This document shows, piece by piece, positions 51,230-58,810 of a stretch of DNA of 64,000 nucleotides (within the stretch, counting starts at the first letter, position 1; every line of letters starts with the position of its first letter). The DNA is from Gemella haemolysans (GTDB lineage: Bacteria; Bacillota; Bacilli; Staphylococcales; Gemellaceae): positions 12,990-76,989 of the forward strand of contig NZ_CABFLN010000069.1 in assembly GCF_901873445.1 (NCBI RefSeq). Direction: 5' to 3'. Under the pieces are notes generated by a model. That model did not search any database. It had not been told where the DNA came from and worked only from the letters and a program-made list of their open reading frames with translations. Made by a program: the position numbers and the translations under genes.

Positions 51230-51343
51230 TTAAAATACTTTACGCTCCACTTTACCCCTTTTTACAATTTTTAACTTGTTAGTCTCAAAAAAAGTAAAGA
51301 CTTTAGCTAATAAAACTAATATAATAATCCAATATATAAACAT
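51230..51343 (-). CDS. 37-residue membrane peptide divergent from the S24 repressor (putative SOS-induced)
   Basis: The ORF has 37 codons and is preceded by AAGAAGG 7 bp before its ATG. The peptide starts MFIYWIIILVLLAKVFTFF, a single membrane helix, and ends in a strongly basic cytosolic tail (KLKIVKRGKVERKVF). The unit is complete: TTGATT-17-TATTAT promoter with an operator-like CGGAAAACCG in the spacer, ribosome binding site, ORF and terminator. Divergence from a LexA-type repressor is the position of the SOS division inhibitors yneA (Bacillus) and sosA (Staphylococcus). Function is inferred from layout; there is no sequence similarity I can point to. Confidence 0.6.
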   Translation of the reverse strand: MFIYWIIILVLLAKVFTFFETNKLKIVKRGKVERKVF

Positions 51344-51395
51344 AAAATTACCTTCTTTCTTTTTGTACGTAAAACTTAATTTTCTTCTTACTTAT

Positions 51396-51424
51396 ATAAT
51401 AACATACGGAAAACCGAAAATCAA
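51396..51424 (-). promoter_or_regulatory. Promoter and operator of the 37-codon peptide
   Basis: On the - strand, TTGATT (51424-51419), a 17-bp spacer and TATTAT (51401-51396). The spacer holds ATACGG-AAAA-CCGAA (51405-51418 as read on +), matching the site in the opposite promoter. Confidence 0.7.
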
Positions 51425-51464
51425 GAGAAAAATTCATATTTCTTAATTTTTTTATTATATACCC

Positions 51465-51493
51465 TTGATTTTATATACGGTTTCCTTTATAAT
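51465..51493 (+). promoter_or_regulatory. Promoter and operator of the S24 repressor
   Basis: TTGATT (51465-51470), a 17-bp spacer and TATAAT (51488-51493). The spacer holds ATACGG-TTT-CCTTTA (51475-51489), which suggests autorepression. Confidence 0.72.
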
Positions 51494-51530
51494 CAATATA
51501 TAGATAGAAAATAGATTGGAATGTAATATT

Positions 51531-52163
51531 ATGACTACAACTTTTAGTATTAGATTTAAAAAATGTTTAAAAGAAAAAAATATAAAACAGGCTGAACTTG
51601 CTCGTTCAACAAAAATTACACCTTCATCAATTAGCGATTGGTCTAAAGGCAAATACACACCTAAAAGAGATAAATTACAAATTATAGCTGAATATTTATC
51701 AGTAAATCCTGCATGGCTTATGGGAGAAAGTGATACAATGGAAATAGAATCTTTAGATAGTAATTTAAATTCCAACAATAACTATTTAGATGATGTTTCT
51801 AAACTTCCTATTTTAGGAACAATCTGTGCAGGGGATGGTGTTTATATTGAAGAAGAATATGATGAACATATTTTTATCGATCAAGGTATGGGTGCTGATT
51901 TTGCACTACGTGTAAAAGGAGATAGTATGATAGAAGCTGGTATATTCGATGGTGACCTAGTTTTCATTCGTCAACAAAGTTCTGTTAGAAACGGTAAAAT
52001 TGCTGCTGTTAGATTAACTGAATGGAACGAAGCATCTCTAAAGAAAATTTTTGTTAAAAATGACAATGTAATTCTTTATCCTTGTAATCCTGACTATGAA
52101 CCTATAGTAACACGTAATGTTGAAATTATTGGTGAGTGCGTCGGTGTATATAGAGAACTATAA
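51531..52163 (+). CDS. XRE/peptidase S24 self-cleaving repressor (LexA/HdiR-like)
   Basis: A 210-residue regulator with an N-terminal XRE helix-turn-helix (KQAELARSTKITPSSISDWSKGKYTP). The C-terminal S24 domain has a cleavage site Ala100-Gly101 (TICAGDGV), nucleophile Ser132 (VKGDSMIEAG) and general base Lys171 (EASLKK). All parts needed for RecA-stimulated autocleavage are present. The architecture equals HdiR of Lactococcus, which replaces LexA there. The frame opens at a TTG (51516), but ATG 51531 is the natural start, with weak TTGGA upstream. It is divergent from a membrane peptide sharing matched operators, so it is probably a DNA-damage switch. Confidence 0.85.
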   Translation: MTTTFSIRFKKCLKEKNIKQAELARSTKITPSSISDWSKGKYTPKRDKLQIIAEYLSVNPAWLMGESDTMEIESLDSNLNSNNNYLDDVSKLPILGTICAGDGVYIEEEYDEHIFIDQGMGADFALRVKGDSMIEAGIFDGDLVFIRQQSSVRNGKIAAVRLTEWNEASLKKIFVKNDNVILYPCNPDYEPIVTRNVEIIGECVGVYREL

Positions 52164-52170
52164 TTTTATA

Positions 52171-52216
52171 AAATACGAGTTTCTTAGATTAATTCCTAAG
52201 AAACTCGTATTTTTAT
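52171..52216. terminator. Bidirectional terminator between the S24 repressor and prmC
   Basis: A 17-bp perfect stem (52171-52187 with 52196-52212, core ACGAGTTTCTTAG) has T-runs on both strands between convergent genes. Confidence 0.9.
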
Positions 52217-53055
52217 ATCCTTTCTAATATAGCCATCCTATATCGACCGTTTATATCTTTATACACTTCAGCCTTAAATTCATTCTCATTTGCTAGTTTC
52301 AGTATCTTCTCTCTTTGATCATATCCTATTTCAAAAAATATCATACCATCATGATTTAAATATTCTTTAGCATTTTCTACTATTTCTCTATAGAAATATA
52401 TACCATCTTCTTCTGCGAATAAAGCAAGGTGCGGATCGTAATTTAAAACATTATCTTCCATTGTTATTTTATCATTATATGCTATATATGGAGGGTTTGA
52501 AACTATGATATCAAATTTCTCATTTATATTTTCAAAAATATCAGATTGTATAAATTTAACCTCTGCCTCGTTCATTATTGCATTTTCTTTAGCAACTTTT
52601 AAAGCTTCTTCACTTATATCACTTGCGACCACCTCTAACGACTTAGATTCAAGTTCTTTTCTTAAAGTTATTCCGATAATACCACTACCTGTACATAAAT
52701 CTAGAATTTTTATGTTATTTTTATTAATAGATTTTATATACTCAATAACCTTATATATAAGTTCTTCTGTTTCCATTCTAGGCGATAATACATCTTTATT
52801 AACTTTAAACTTCCTATCATAAAAATACTCAAATCCCACAAGGTGACTTAATGGCATATTTTCATCTATATGTTTATCAATTAAAGAAAAATACAATTCT
52901 TCTTTTTCTTTTGATAGTTGCTCTGAAATATTATTTGTAAATTGTTGAGAATTTTCATCCAACATATACATTAATAAAAATCTCGCTAACGATTCTTCTT
53001 TTCCTTGCCTTCTTAAAAGAAGACAAGCCTTTGTAATAGCTTGCCTTCTGTTCAT
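52213..53055 (-). CDS. prmC: Release factor glutamine methyltransferase
   Basis: Methylates the GGQ glutamine of RF1 and RF2. The 280-residue protein has a helical N-terminal domain, ILDLCTGSGIIGITL for SAM and the substrate motif IIVSNPPYIAY. Its start overlaps the prfA stop codon by one base, the standard prfA-prmC coupling. Confidence 0.96.
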   Translation of the reverse strand: MNRRQAITKACLLLRRQGKEESLARFLLMYMLDENSQQFTNNISEQLSKEKEELYFSLIDKHIDENMPLSHLVGFEYFYDRKFKVNKDVLSPRMETEELIYKVIEYIKSINKNNIKILDLCTGSGIIGITLRKELESKSLEVVASDISEEALKVAKENAIMNEAEVKFIQSDIFENINEKFDIIVSNPPYIAYNDKITMEDNVLNYDPHLALFAEEDGIYFYREIVENAKEYLNHDGMIFFEIGYDQREKILKLANENEFKAEVYKDINGRYRMAILERI

Positions 53056-54143
53056 TATAGTTCTTCACCTTTATTAAGTTCTGCCATCTTCTCGGCTTGT
53101 TCAGCAATACGAAGTGCTTCTAGAACCTCATCAAGTTTACCTTCCATAATTTGGTCTAATTTTTGAATAGTTAAACCGATTCTGTGATCAGTAACACGGT
53201 TTTGAGGATAGTTATAAGTTCTAATACGTTCAGAGCGATCCCCTGTTCCAACTTTAGATTTACGTTCAGCATCAAATTTAGCTTGCTCTTCTTGTTGATA
53301 TTTATCATAAACACGAGCACGTAAAACTTTCATAGCTTTTTCTTTATTTTTAATCTGAGAACGTTCATCCTGCATAGATACTACAACACCTGTTGGAATG
53401 TGAGTTAAACGTACGGCTGACATCGTTGTATTAACCGATTGTCCTCCAGCACCACTAGATGCGAAAGTATCAACACGGATATCATTTTCATTAATGTCGA
53501 TTTCAATCTCTTCTGCCTCTGGTAAAACTACTACTGTTGCAGTTGAAGTATGGATACGACCACTTGATTCTGTTGTAGGGACACGTTGTACACGGTGTGC
53601 CCCACTTTCAAATTTCATCTTAGAATACACATCTTCACCAGAAATAATAAAGATTGCTTCTTTAATACCACCGATACCAGTTTCAGAACGTTCTAAGACG
53701 TCAACTTTCCAACCTTGGGACTCAGCGAATCTAGTGTACATACGTAATAAATCACCAGCAAATAATTGTGCTTCATCTCCACCAGCTGCTCCACGAACCT
53801 CAACAACAACGTTTTTCCCATCGTTAGGATCTTTTGGTAATAATAAGATTTTTAATTCTTCTTCCATAGGTGCAAGAGTTGGTTCTAATTCTTTAATTTC
53901 CTCTTGCATCATTTCTTTCATCTCTTTATCTTCTTCAATTTCAAGAAGTTCTTTAGTATCTTTAATTTGTTGAACTATATCTTTATATTCTCTAAATACA
54001 GCTACTGTTTTTTCTATAGAACGTTGCTCTTTAGAGTATTCCATAAGTTTTTTTGTATCACTTACTACATCTGGATCACTAAGTAATTCGTTTAACTTTT
54101 CATAACGCTCTTCAACTATTTCAAGTTGTCCAAAAATTTCCAT
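53055..54143 (-). CDS. prfA: Peptide chain release factor 1
   Basis: Terminates translation at UAA and UAG. The 362-residue protein has the GGQ loop in [20 protein letters not shown], the codon-recognition PTT region ([17 protein letters not shown]) and [20 protein letters not shown]. tdk lies 14 bp upstream. Confidence 0.97.
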   Translation of the reverse strand: MEIFGQLEIVEERYEKLNELLSDPDVVSDTKKLMEYSKEQRSIEKTVAVFREYKDIVQQIKDTKELLEIEEDKEMKEMMQEEIKELEPTLAPMEEELKILLLPKDPNDGKNVVVEVRGAAGGDEAQLFAGDLLRMYTRFAESQGWKVDVLERSETGIGGIKEAIFIISGEDVYSKMKFESGAHRVQRVPTTESSGRIHTSTATVVVLPEAEEIEIDINENDIRVDTFASSGAGGQSVNTTMSAVRLTHIPTGVVVSMQDERSQIKNKEKAMKVLRARVYDKYQQEEQAKFDAERKSKVGTGDRSERIRTYNYPQNRVTDHRIGLTIQKLDQIMEGKLDEVLEALRIAEQAEKMAELNKGEEL

Positions 54144-54157
54144 TTCTTCCTCCTAAA

Positions 54158-54736
54158 TTATCTTTTAATTTCATGGCAATGACGACATCTAGCTTCATAT
54201 GATTCACTAGCACCTATAACTACTATTGGGTCATCATACCTAGCTGGTTCACCATCAATCAATCTTTGACTTCGACTAGCTTCTTTACCGCATTTATTAC
54301 AAACAGCATGAAGTTTTGTTACCATTTCACTTACAGCCATTATTTCAGGCATCGGGTGAAACGGTTCTGCTTTGAAATCCATGTCTAAACCTGCCACAAT
54401 AACGCGTATACCATCATCAGCAAGCTTATTAATAACTTCTACAATTTTTTCATCAAAGAACTGTACTTCGTCAATTCCTATGATATCATATTTTTTATCA
54501 ATAATATAGTCATAAATCTGTTCAGCTTTATCAATATTTACAGACTCATAACTATTTCCATTATGTGTAGAGACCATATTCTCTTCGTATCTATTATCTA
54601 TAGACGGTTTGAATAAAAGTACTTTTTGTTTGGCTATTACCCCTCGTTTTATACGTCTTAGTAATTCTTCTGATTTTCCAGAGAACATACTTCCGCAAAT
54701 ACATTCTATCCATCCGAATTTTCTATTTTCTATCAT
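54158..54736 (-). CDS. tdk: Thymidine kinase
   Basis: Type II thymidine kinase for dT salvage. The 192-residue protein has P-loop [24 protein letters not shown], the lasso region and zinc-binding CNKC...CRHC. The frame extends upstream, but GAGGGG is properly spaced only for ATG 54736. The order tdk-prfA-prmC is common in Bacilli. Confidence 0.95.
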   Translation of the reverse strand: MIENRKFGWIECICGSMFSGKSEELLRRIKRGVIAKQKVLLFKPSIDNRYEENMVSTHNGNSYESVNIDKAEQIYDYIIDKKYDIIGIDEVQFFDEKIVEVINKLADDGIRVIVAGLDMDFKAEPFHPMPEIMAVSEMVTKLHAVCNKCGKEASRSQRLIDGEPARYDDPIVVIGASESYEARCRHCHEIKR

Positions 54737-54780
54737 TATTAATCCCCTCGGGCTTTTATTATACAATTACTAATAGAATA

Positions 54781-54816
54781 AAAACAGACAATCCAATAAA
54801 GAAATGTCTGTTTTAT
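54781..54816 (-). terminator. Terminator after rpmE2
   Basis: AAAACAGACA (54781-54790) pairs with TGTCTGTTTT (54805-54814), with T-rich sequence on both strands. Confidence 0.8.
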
Positions 54817-54821
54817 TTTTC

Positions 54822-55067
54822 TTACTTGATACCGTATTTTTTGTTGAAACGTTCGATACGTCCATCTGCTTGAGCGAATCTTTGACGCCCTGTGTAGAAT
54901 GGGTGTGTATCTGAAGAAATCTCAACTTTTAATAATGGGTATGTATTTCCATCTTCCCACTCGATAGTTTCTTTTGATGGTTTAGTTGAACCACTTAAAA
55001 ATTTGAAACCACTAGTAGTATCCATGAATACAACTTTACGGTAATCTGGGTGAATTCCTTCTCTCAT
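54822..55067 (-). CDS. rpmE2: 50S ribosomal protein L31 type B
   Basis: An 81-residue L31 ([20 protein letters not shown]...[14 protein letters not shown] [29 protein letters not shown]). The zinc Cys of type A L31 are absent, so this is the Zn-independent paralogue type. AAGGAGA gives the ribosome binding site. Confidence 0.96.
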   Translation of the reverse strand: MREGIHPDYRKVVFMDTTSGFKFLSGSTKPSKETIEWEDGNTYPLLKVEISSDTHPFYTGRQRFAQADGRIERFNKKYGIK

Positions 55068-55145
55068 TATTATCGTCTCCTTCTGCCCTGAACGCTTTTA
55101 ATACGAACAGAGTTATTTTTCAGTGAGTTAATCACATACCTTATT

Positions 55146-55174
55146 ATTATAAATAATAATCCTAAAAAAATCAA
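55146..55174 (-). promoter_or_regulatory. rpmE2 promoter
   Basis: On the - strand, TTGATT (55174-55169), a 17-bp spacer and TATAAT (55151-55146). It gives a leader of about 70 nt. Confidence 0.75.
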
Positions 55175-55273
55175 GTACTTTTACTAATATTTGTAAACTT
55201 TTTTTGTTGACACCTTATGTTTAATTACTTATTTAAAATATATCCATGATTTATATACATACTTAATTTTTTT

Positions 55274-55308
55274 AAAAAAGGATAATCTATTTTAAATAAG
55301 ACTATCCT
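55274..55308 (-). terminator. Terminator after the amino-acid ABC transporter operon
   Basis: AGGATA (55308-55303 on -) and TATCCT close an imperfect stem with inner AATA pairs, followed by a run of six T residues. Confidence 0.7.
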
Positions 55309-55315
55309 ATATTAA

Positions 55316-56152
55316 TTATTTACTTTTCACTTCTTTTGTTGCTACATCTTCTCCAAACCATTTGTTTGAAATTTCTTGAAACTTACCTTCCGAATATAAT
55401 TCAAAAAATGCTTCGTTTATTTTATTAACAAGAGTTATATCCGCCTTTCTCGCTCCTACGGCAAAAGCTTCACTATCGAATCCAGCGTTTATTATATTAT
55501 AATCATCAAGTTTATTTTGTTGTTTTAAATAATAATTTGCATAAACTCTATCAATTAATAATGCATCTATTCTATCATTTTCTAAATCTATTAACGCTTC
55601 ATTAAAACTTTCATATTGTGTTGCATCATTATTTTTAACAATATTTTTCAATACTTCTGGTTTTTCATTGAATGTATCATACCCAGATGAACCATTTTGC
55701 GCACCTAAAATTTTATTTTTTAAATCATTTGTCGATTTAATATTTTTAGATTTCTTTGTAACAATCACTTGTTCATTAACCATATATTGATTAGTAAACT
55801 GAATAATACTTTCACGCTCTTCAGTTTTTGAATAACCGTTCCAAATCAAGTCGATATTACCATTTTTCAATTCGGTTTCTTTTAAGTCCCAGTTAATAGC
55901 CTGCCACTCTACCTTAATTCCATATTTTTCAAATACAGAATTCGCAAGGTCTATATCAAAACCAATATTTTTTCCACTTTTGTCTTGGAAACCCATAGGT
56001 ACAAAGGTATTATCAAAACCAATTACAACCTTCTTATAATTTTGAAAATCATTCCAGTTATCTTTTCTCGGTTTGTCTTTTCCTCCTGATGCGCAACCAG
56101 TAACTATTAGAACAGTAATAATAAGTGTAATAAGGATTTTTAATTTTCTCAT
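55316..56152 (-). CDS. Polar amino-acid ABC transporter, substrate-binding lipoprotein
   Basis: A 278-residue SBP_bac_3-type protein. The lipobox is VTGC (Cys20), followed by KVVIGFDNTFVPMGFQDKSGKNIGFDIDLANSVFEKYGI and EWQAINWDLKETELKNGNIDLIWNGYSKTEERE, which bind the amino acid. The ligand (Gln, Cys, His or similar) cannot be assigned. It is third in a permease-ATPase-SBP operon. Confidence 0.93.
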   Translation of the reverse strand: MRKLKILITLIITVLIVTGCASGGKDKPRKDNWNDFQNYKKVVIGFDNTFVPMGFQDKSGKNIGFDIDLANSVFEKYGIKVEWQAINWDLKETELKNGNIDLIWNGYSKTEERESIIQFTNQYMVNEQVIVTKKSKNIKSTNDLKNKILGAQNGSSGYDTFNEKPEVLKNIVKNNDATQYESFNEALIDLENDRIDALLIDRVYANYYLKQQNKLDDYNIINAGFDSEAFAVGARKADITLVNKINEAFFELYSEGKFQEISNKWFGEDVATKEVKSK

Positions 56153-56163
56153 TTAATCACCTC

Positions 56164-56793
56164 TTATTTTGGTTCTACTTTCACAATACTATCCGCTATA
56201 TTTTCAGCAAATTGCAAATCATGCGTTACGACAATCTGAGTAATACCTAGTTCTCTATTTTTTAGAATTAATTTTTCAACTTCCAATCTAAGTTCAGGAT
56301 CTAAAGCACTAGTTGGTTCATCATATCCTATAATTTTGGGTTCAATCATCATAGCTCGCGCTAACGCTACACGTTGTTTTTGTCCTCCAGATAATGAAAT
56401 AGGATAACTAGCAACTTGCTTTTCTAAACCAAGTTTTTCTAATAACTCAATAGCTTTTTTATCCGCTACTTCTTTGGGCATATTCATAGTTTTTATCGGT
56501 GATAAAACTAAATTTTCTAGCACTGTCAAATGTGGAAATAGCTGGAAATCTTGAAATACGAATCCTAACAAATTCCTTTTTTCTAATTCATCTATAGGAA
56601 GAGACTCACCATTATAAATAATTTCACCAGAATCTATCTTTTCTAATCCTGCTAACATTCTTAATAAAGTAGTCTTACCACCACCAGAAGGTCCTACTAT
56701 TGCTAAAATCTTATTCTCTTCAACTGTTAAATTAAAATCTGATAGTATTTGTCGATCTTTAAATTTTTTACTAATATTTTTTAATTCTAACAT
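56164..56793 (-). CDS. Polar amino-acid ABC transporter, ATP-binding protein
   Basis: A 209-residue GlnQ-like ATPase with Walker A GPSGGGKTT, Q-loop VFQDFQLFPHLTVLEN, signature LSGGQKQRVALARAM, Walker B IIGYDEPTSALDPE and switch His (VVTHD). It is slightly shorter than the usual ~240 residues at the C-terminus. Confidence 0.95.
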   Translation of the reverse strand: MLELKNISKKFKDRQILSDFNLTVEENKILAIVGPSGGGKTTLLRMLAGLEKIDSGEIIYNGESLPIDELEKRNLLGFVFQDFQLFPHLTVLENLVLSPIKTMNMPKEVADKKAIELLEKLGLEKQVASYPISLSGGQKQRVALARAMMIEPKIIGYDEPTSALDPELRLEVEKLILKNRELGITQIVVTHDLQFAENIADSIVKVEPK

Positions 56794-56796
56794 AAG

Positions 56797-57441
56797 TTAC
56801 CTCCTATCATAATTATAACGTTTTTCAACTCTTTTAGACACAATCGTTACTATACCTATTAAGATTAGATAAATAGCTCCAGCTACAAACATAGGTAATA
56901 AACTGGCATCCCTATTAGCTGCAGTTCTACTAGCTAAAATTAAATCACTAATACCTAGAGCATAAACTAGCGATGTATCTTTAACTAAACTCATTATCTC
57001 GTTAAATACACTCGGTAAAACAATTTTTATTACTTGAGGTAAGATAATATACCTAATCGTCTGAAATTGTGTGAATTTTAATACTGTGGCAGCTTCATAT
57101 TGTCCTTTTGGTATAGATTCAATACCACCTCTAAAAATTTCAGCGAAATAAGCTGCATAGTTTAACGTGAATGCAATAATAGCAGCAGGTAATCTATCGA
57201 AACGTATTCCCACCGATGGTAGTATATAATAAATAAAAATCAACTGAAGTAATAATGGTGTTCCACGCATAATCCAAATATAAATATTAATAAAATAATT
57301 TAATAATTTAATATTAAAACGCATTATGAATGCAATAAAAATACCTAAAGGTATAGATAAAATTAACACAAGAAAAAATACTTCTAATGTTGTAACTGCA
57401 CCATTCATTAAACTAGGTAATATCTCCAATAAATATTCCAT
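56797..57441 (-). CDS. Polar amino-acid ABC transporter, permease
   Basis: A 214-residue HisM/GlnP-type permease with five hydrophobic segments and the EAA loop (EAATVLKFTQFQTIRYIILPQ). It also has the family RGTPLLLQLIFIYY and FRGGIESIPKGQYEAA. It is first in the operon; on the - strand an extended -10 (TGCTATAAT, TATAAT at 57520-57515) precedes an ~80-nt leader with a small CTACA/TGTAG hairpin. Confidence 0.94.
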   Translation of the reverse strand: MEYLLEILPSLMNGAVTTLEVFFLVLILSIPLGIFIAFIMRFNIKLLNYFINIYIWIMRGTPLLLQLIFIYYILPSVGIRFDRLPAAIIAFTLNYAAYFAEIFRGGIESIPKGQYEAATVLKFTQFQTIRYIILPQVIKIVLPSVFNEIMSLVKDTSLVYALGISDLILASRTAANRDASLLPMFVAGAIYLILIGIVTIVSKRVEKRYNYDRR

Positions 57442-57535
57442 ATATATTCCTCCTTTTTTATATTATAACCCCTCTCTACAGCCATGTAGTTGGTTGTTAT
57501 TTAAAATTACCACTATTATAGCACACTTTCAAACA

Positions 57536-57566
57536 AAGAAAAACCCCTTATATTACTAAGGGGCTA
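57536..57566 (-). terminator. Terminator after rpsP
   Basis: CCCCTTA (57544-57550) pairs with TAAGGGG (57557-57563); on the - strand TTTTTC follows. Confidence 0.85.
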
Positions 57567-57574
57567 AATAATCA

Positions 57575-57847
57575 TTATTTATTTAATTTTGAATCGTGGA
57601 ATTTTTTCATAATTCCTTCTTTAGATAATAAACTTCTAACTGTGTCAGAAGGTTGAGCTCCATTACCTAACCATTTTAATGCTAACTCTTCATCGATTTT
57701 AACTTCTGCTGGTTCTTTAACAGCATTGTAAGTACCGATAGTTTCGATAGAACGTCCATCACGTGGAGATCTTGAATCAGCAACAACGATACGGTAGAAA
57801 GGTGATTTTTTAGCACCTAATCTTTTTAAACGGATTTTTACTGCCAT
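57575..57847 (-). CDS. rpsP: 30S ribosomal protein S16
   Basis: A 90-residue S16 ([41 protein letters not shown]...[23 protein letters not shown]). It stands alone here; rimM and trmD, the usual partners, are not adjacent. AAGGAG is the ribosome binding site. Confidence 0.97.
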   Translation of the reverse strand: MAVKIRLKRLGAKKSPFYRIVVADSRSPRDGRSIETIGTYNAVKEPAEVKIDEELALKWLGNGAQPSDTVRSLLSKEGIMKKFHDSKLNK

Positions 57848-57864
57848 GTTTGTACTCCTTATGT

Positions 57865-57926
57865 TTCAACTTTTTTATTAATTTTATGTGTGTGTGTTTA
57901 TGAAGTGTTTTAATGAAAAAGTTGAA
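57865..57926 (-). promoter_or_regulatory. Hairpin in the rpsP leader
   Basis: TTCAACTTTTT (57865-57875) and AAAAAGTTGAA (57916-57926) form a perfect 11-bp stem in the rpsP 5' leader. The proximal arm ends about 5 bases before the ribosome binding site. The ~40-nt loop carries a TG/CA repeat. It could be an S16 feedback site or just a stabilising leader stem. Confidence 0.5.
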
Positions 57927-57958
57927 TCTATAACGCTAAGTTTTATAAGCTAGATATT

Positions 57959-57987
57959 ATTCTAACAAAAAAATAAAAGCATGTCAA
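57959..57987 (-). promoter_or_regulatory. rpsP promoter
   Basis: On the - strand, perfect TTGACA (57987-57982), a 17-bp spacer and TAGAAT (57964-57959) preceded by TGT (extended -10). Confidence 0.82.
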
Positions 57988-57994
57988 TACTTTT

Positions 57995-58024
57995 TGACGA
58001 AAAACGTCAACTTTTTTTGTTGAC
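57995..58024. repeat. Overlapping GTCAA inverted repeats upstream of the rpsP promoter
   Basis: TTGACG-AAAA-CGTCAA (57995-58010) overlaps GTCAAC-T7-GTTGAC (58006-58024). Together they are three GTCAA-type half-sites in about 30 bp, just upstream of the rpsP -35. They may be a regulator site or an UP-like structure. Confidence 0.4.
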
Positions 58025-58130
58025 TCGTCTAATCCTTATTATATCAATTTTTCTACGCTATGTAAAGAAAAAATATTTATAAAAAAATACTTCATTTGTC
58101 CTTCTAAATCAGGTAAGGTAAATTACTGAA

Positions 58131-58202
58131 AAAAAAGGTATGAGAGTAACTCGATAAAATCATTTTCTTCAAAAATACATTTTTTGAGTCACTCCCACCC
58201 CT
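58131..58202 (-). terminator. GAGTGACTC hairpin repeat acting as terminator after engB
   Basis: On the - strand GGTGGGAGTGACTC pairs imperfectly with GAGTTACTCTCATACC, followed by eight T residues. It is the fourth member of the dispersed repeat family. Confidence 0.8.
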
Positions 58203-58211
58203 ATTCATATA

Positions 58212-58808
58212 TTAATCTTCTAATACCTTAGCTATTTCATTAAGAACCTGCTCTTTTCCAATTTTAGAAACAGATGAAAACGGAATAATGGCCATACTAT
58301 TAGTTAAGTCTAATTCGCGTTTTATTATTCCTGTATTTTTCGCAAGTTCATTTTTAGAGATTTTATCAATTTTTGTCATAACTATGACAAATGGAATCTC
58401 ATAGTAGTTTAAAAATTCATTCATCTCTATGTCATCTTGAGACGGTTTATGTCTACTATCAATTAAATGTAATACAAATCCTAAGTTTTCACTGTTGGTA
58501 AAATATTCAACAATCATATCGTATAGTTTTTCTTTTTCTGGTTTAGATAATTTTGCATATCCATATCCCGGTACGTCTACTAGTACTACTTGATTATCTA
58601 CATCGAAAAAGTTTAGTGTACGAGTCTTCCCTGGTTTAGAAGAAACACGAGCATAATTTTTTCTATCTAATATTGTATTAATAAAAGAAGATTTACCAAC
58701 ATTTGAACGACCACACATCGCTACTTCTGGTTTGTCATGTTCTGGATATTGTTTTTTTGAGACTGCACTTATTAATAAATCAACATTATGTGTATTTAAC
58801 TTTTTCAT
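58212..58808 (-). CDS. engB: Ribosome biogenesis GTP-binding protein EngB (YsxC)
   Basis: An essential GTPase for 50S assembly. The 198-residue protein has G1 GRSNVGKSSFIN, KPGKTRTLNFF, DVPGYGYAK and MTKIDK. It is last in the clpX-lon-engB operon, the order seen in Bacillus. Confidence 0.96.
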   Translation of the reverse strand: MKKLNTHNVDLLISAVSKKQYPEHDKPEVAMCGRSNVGKSSFINTILDRKNYARVSSKPGKTRTLNFFDVDNQVVLVDVPGYGYAKLSKPEKEKLYDMIVEYFTNSENLGFVLHLIDSRHKPSQDDIEMNEFLNYYEIPFVIVMTKIDKISKNELAKNTGIIKRELDLTNSMAIIPFSSVSKIGKEQVLNEIAKVLED

Positions 58809-58810
58809 TA

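Noticed and set aside
53494..53973. 159-codon + strand frame within prfA
   Set aside because: Antisense shadow of RF1, with no ribosome binding site or family signature.
55188..55199. TTTGTAAACTTT upstream of rpmE2 as a dif-like arm
   Set aside because: Nine of 11 positions match one arm only; there is no opposing arm 6 bp away.
57995..58018. TTGACG/CGTCAA hairpin plus T7 as a + strand terminator
   Set aside because: There is no + strand gene upstream that would need it; listed as an inverted-repeat cluster instead.
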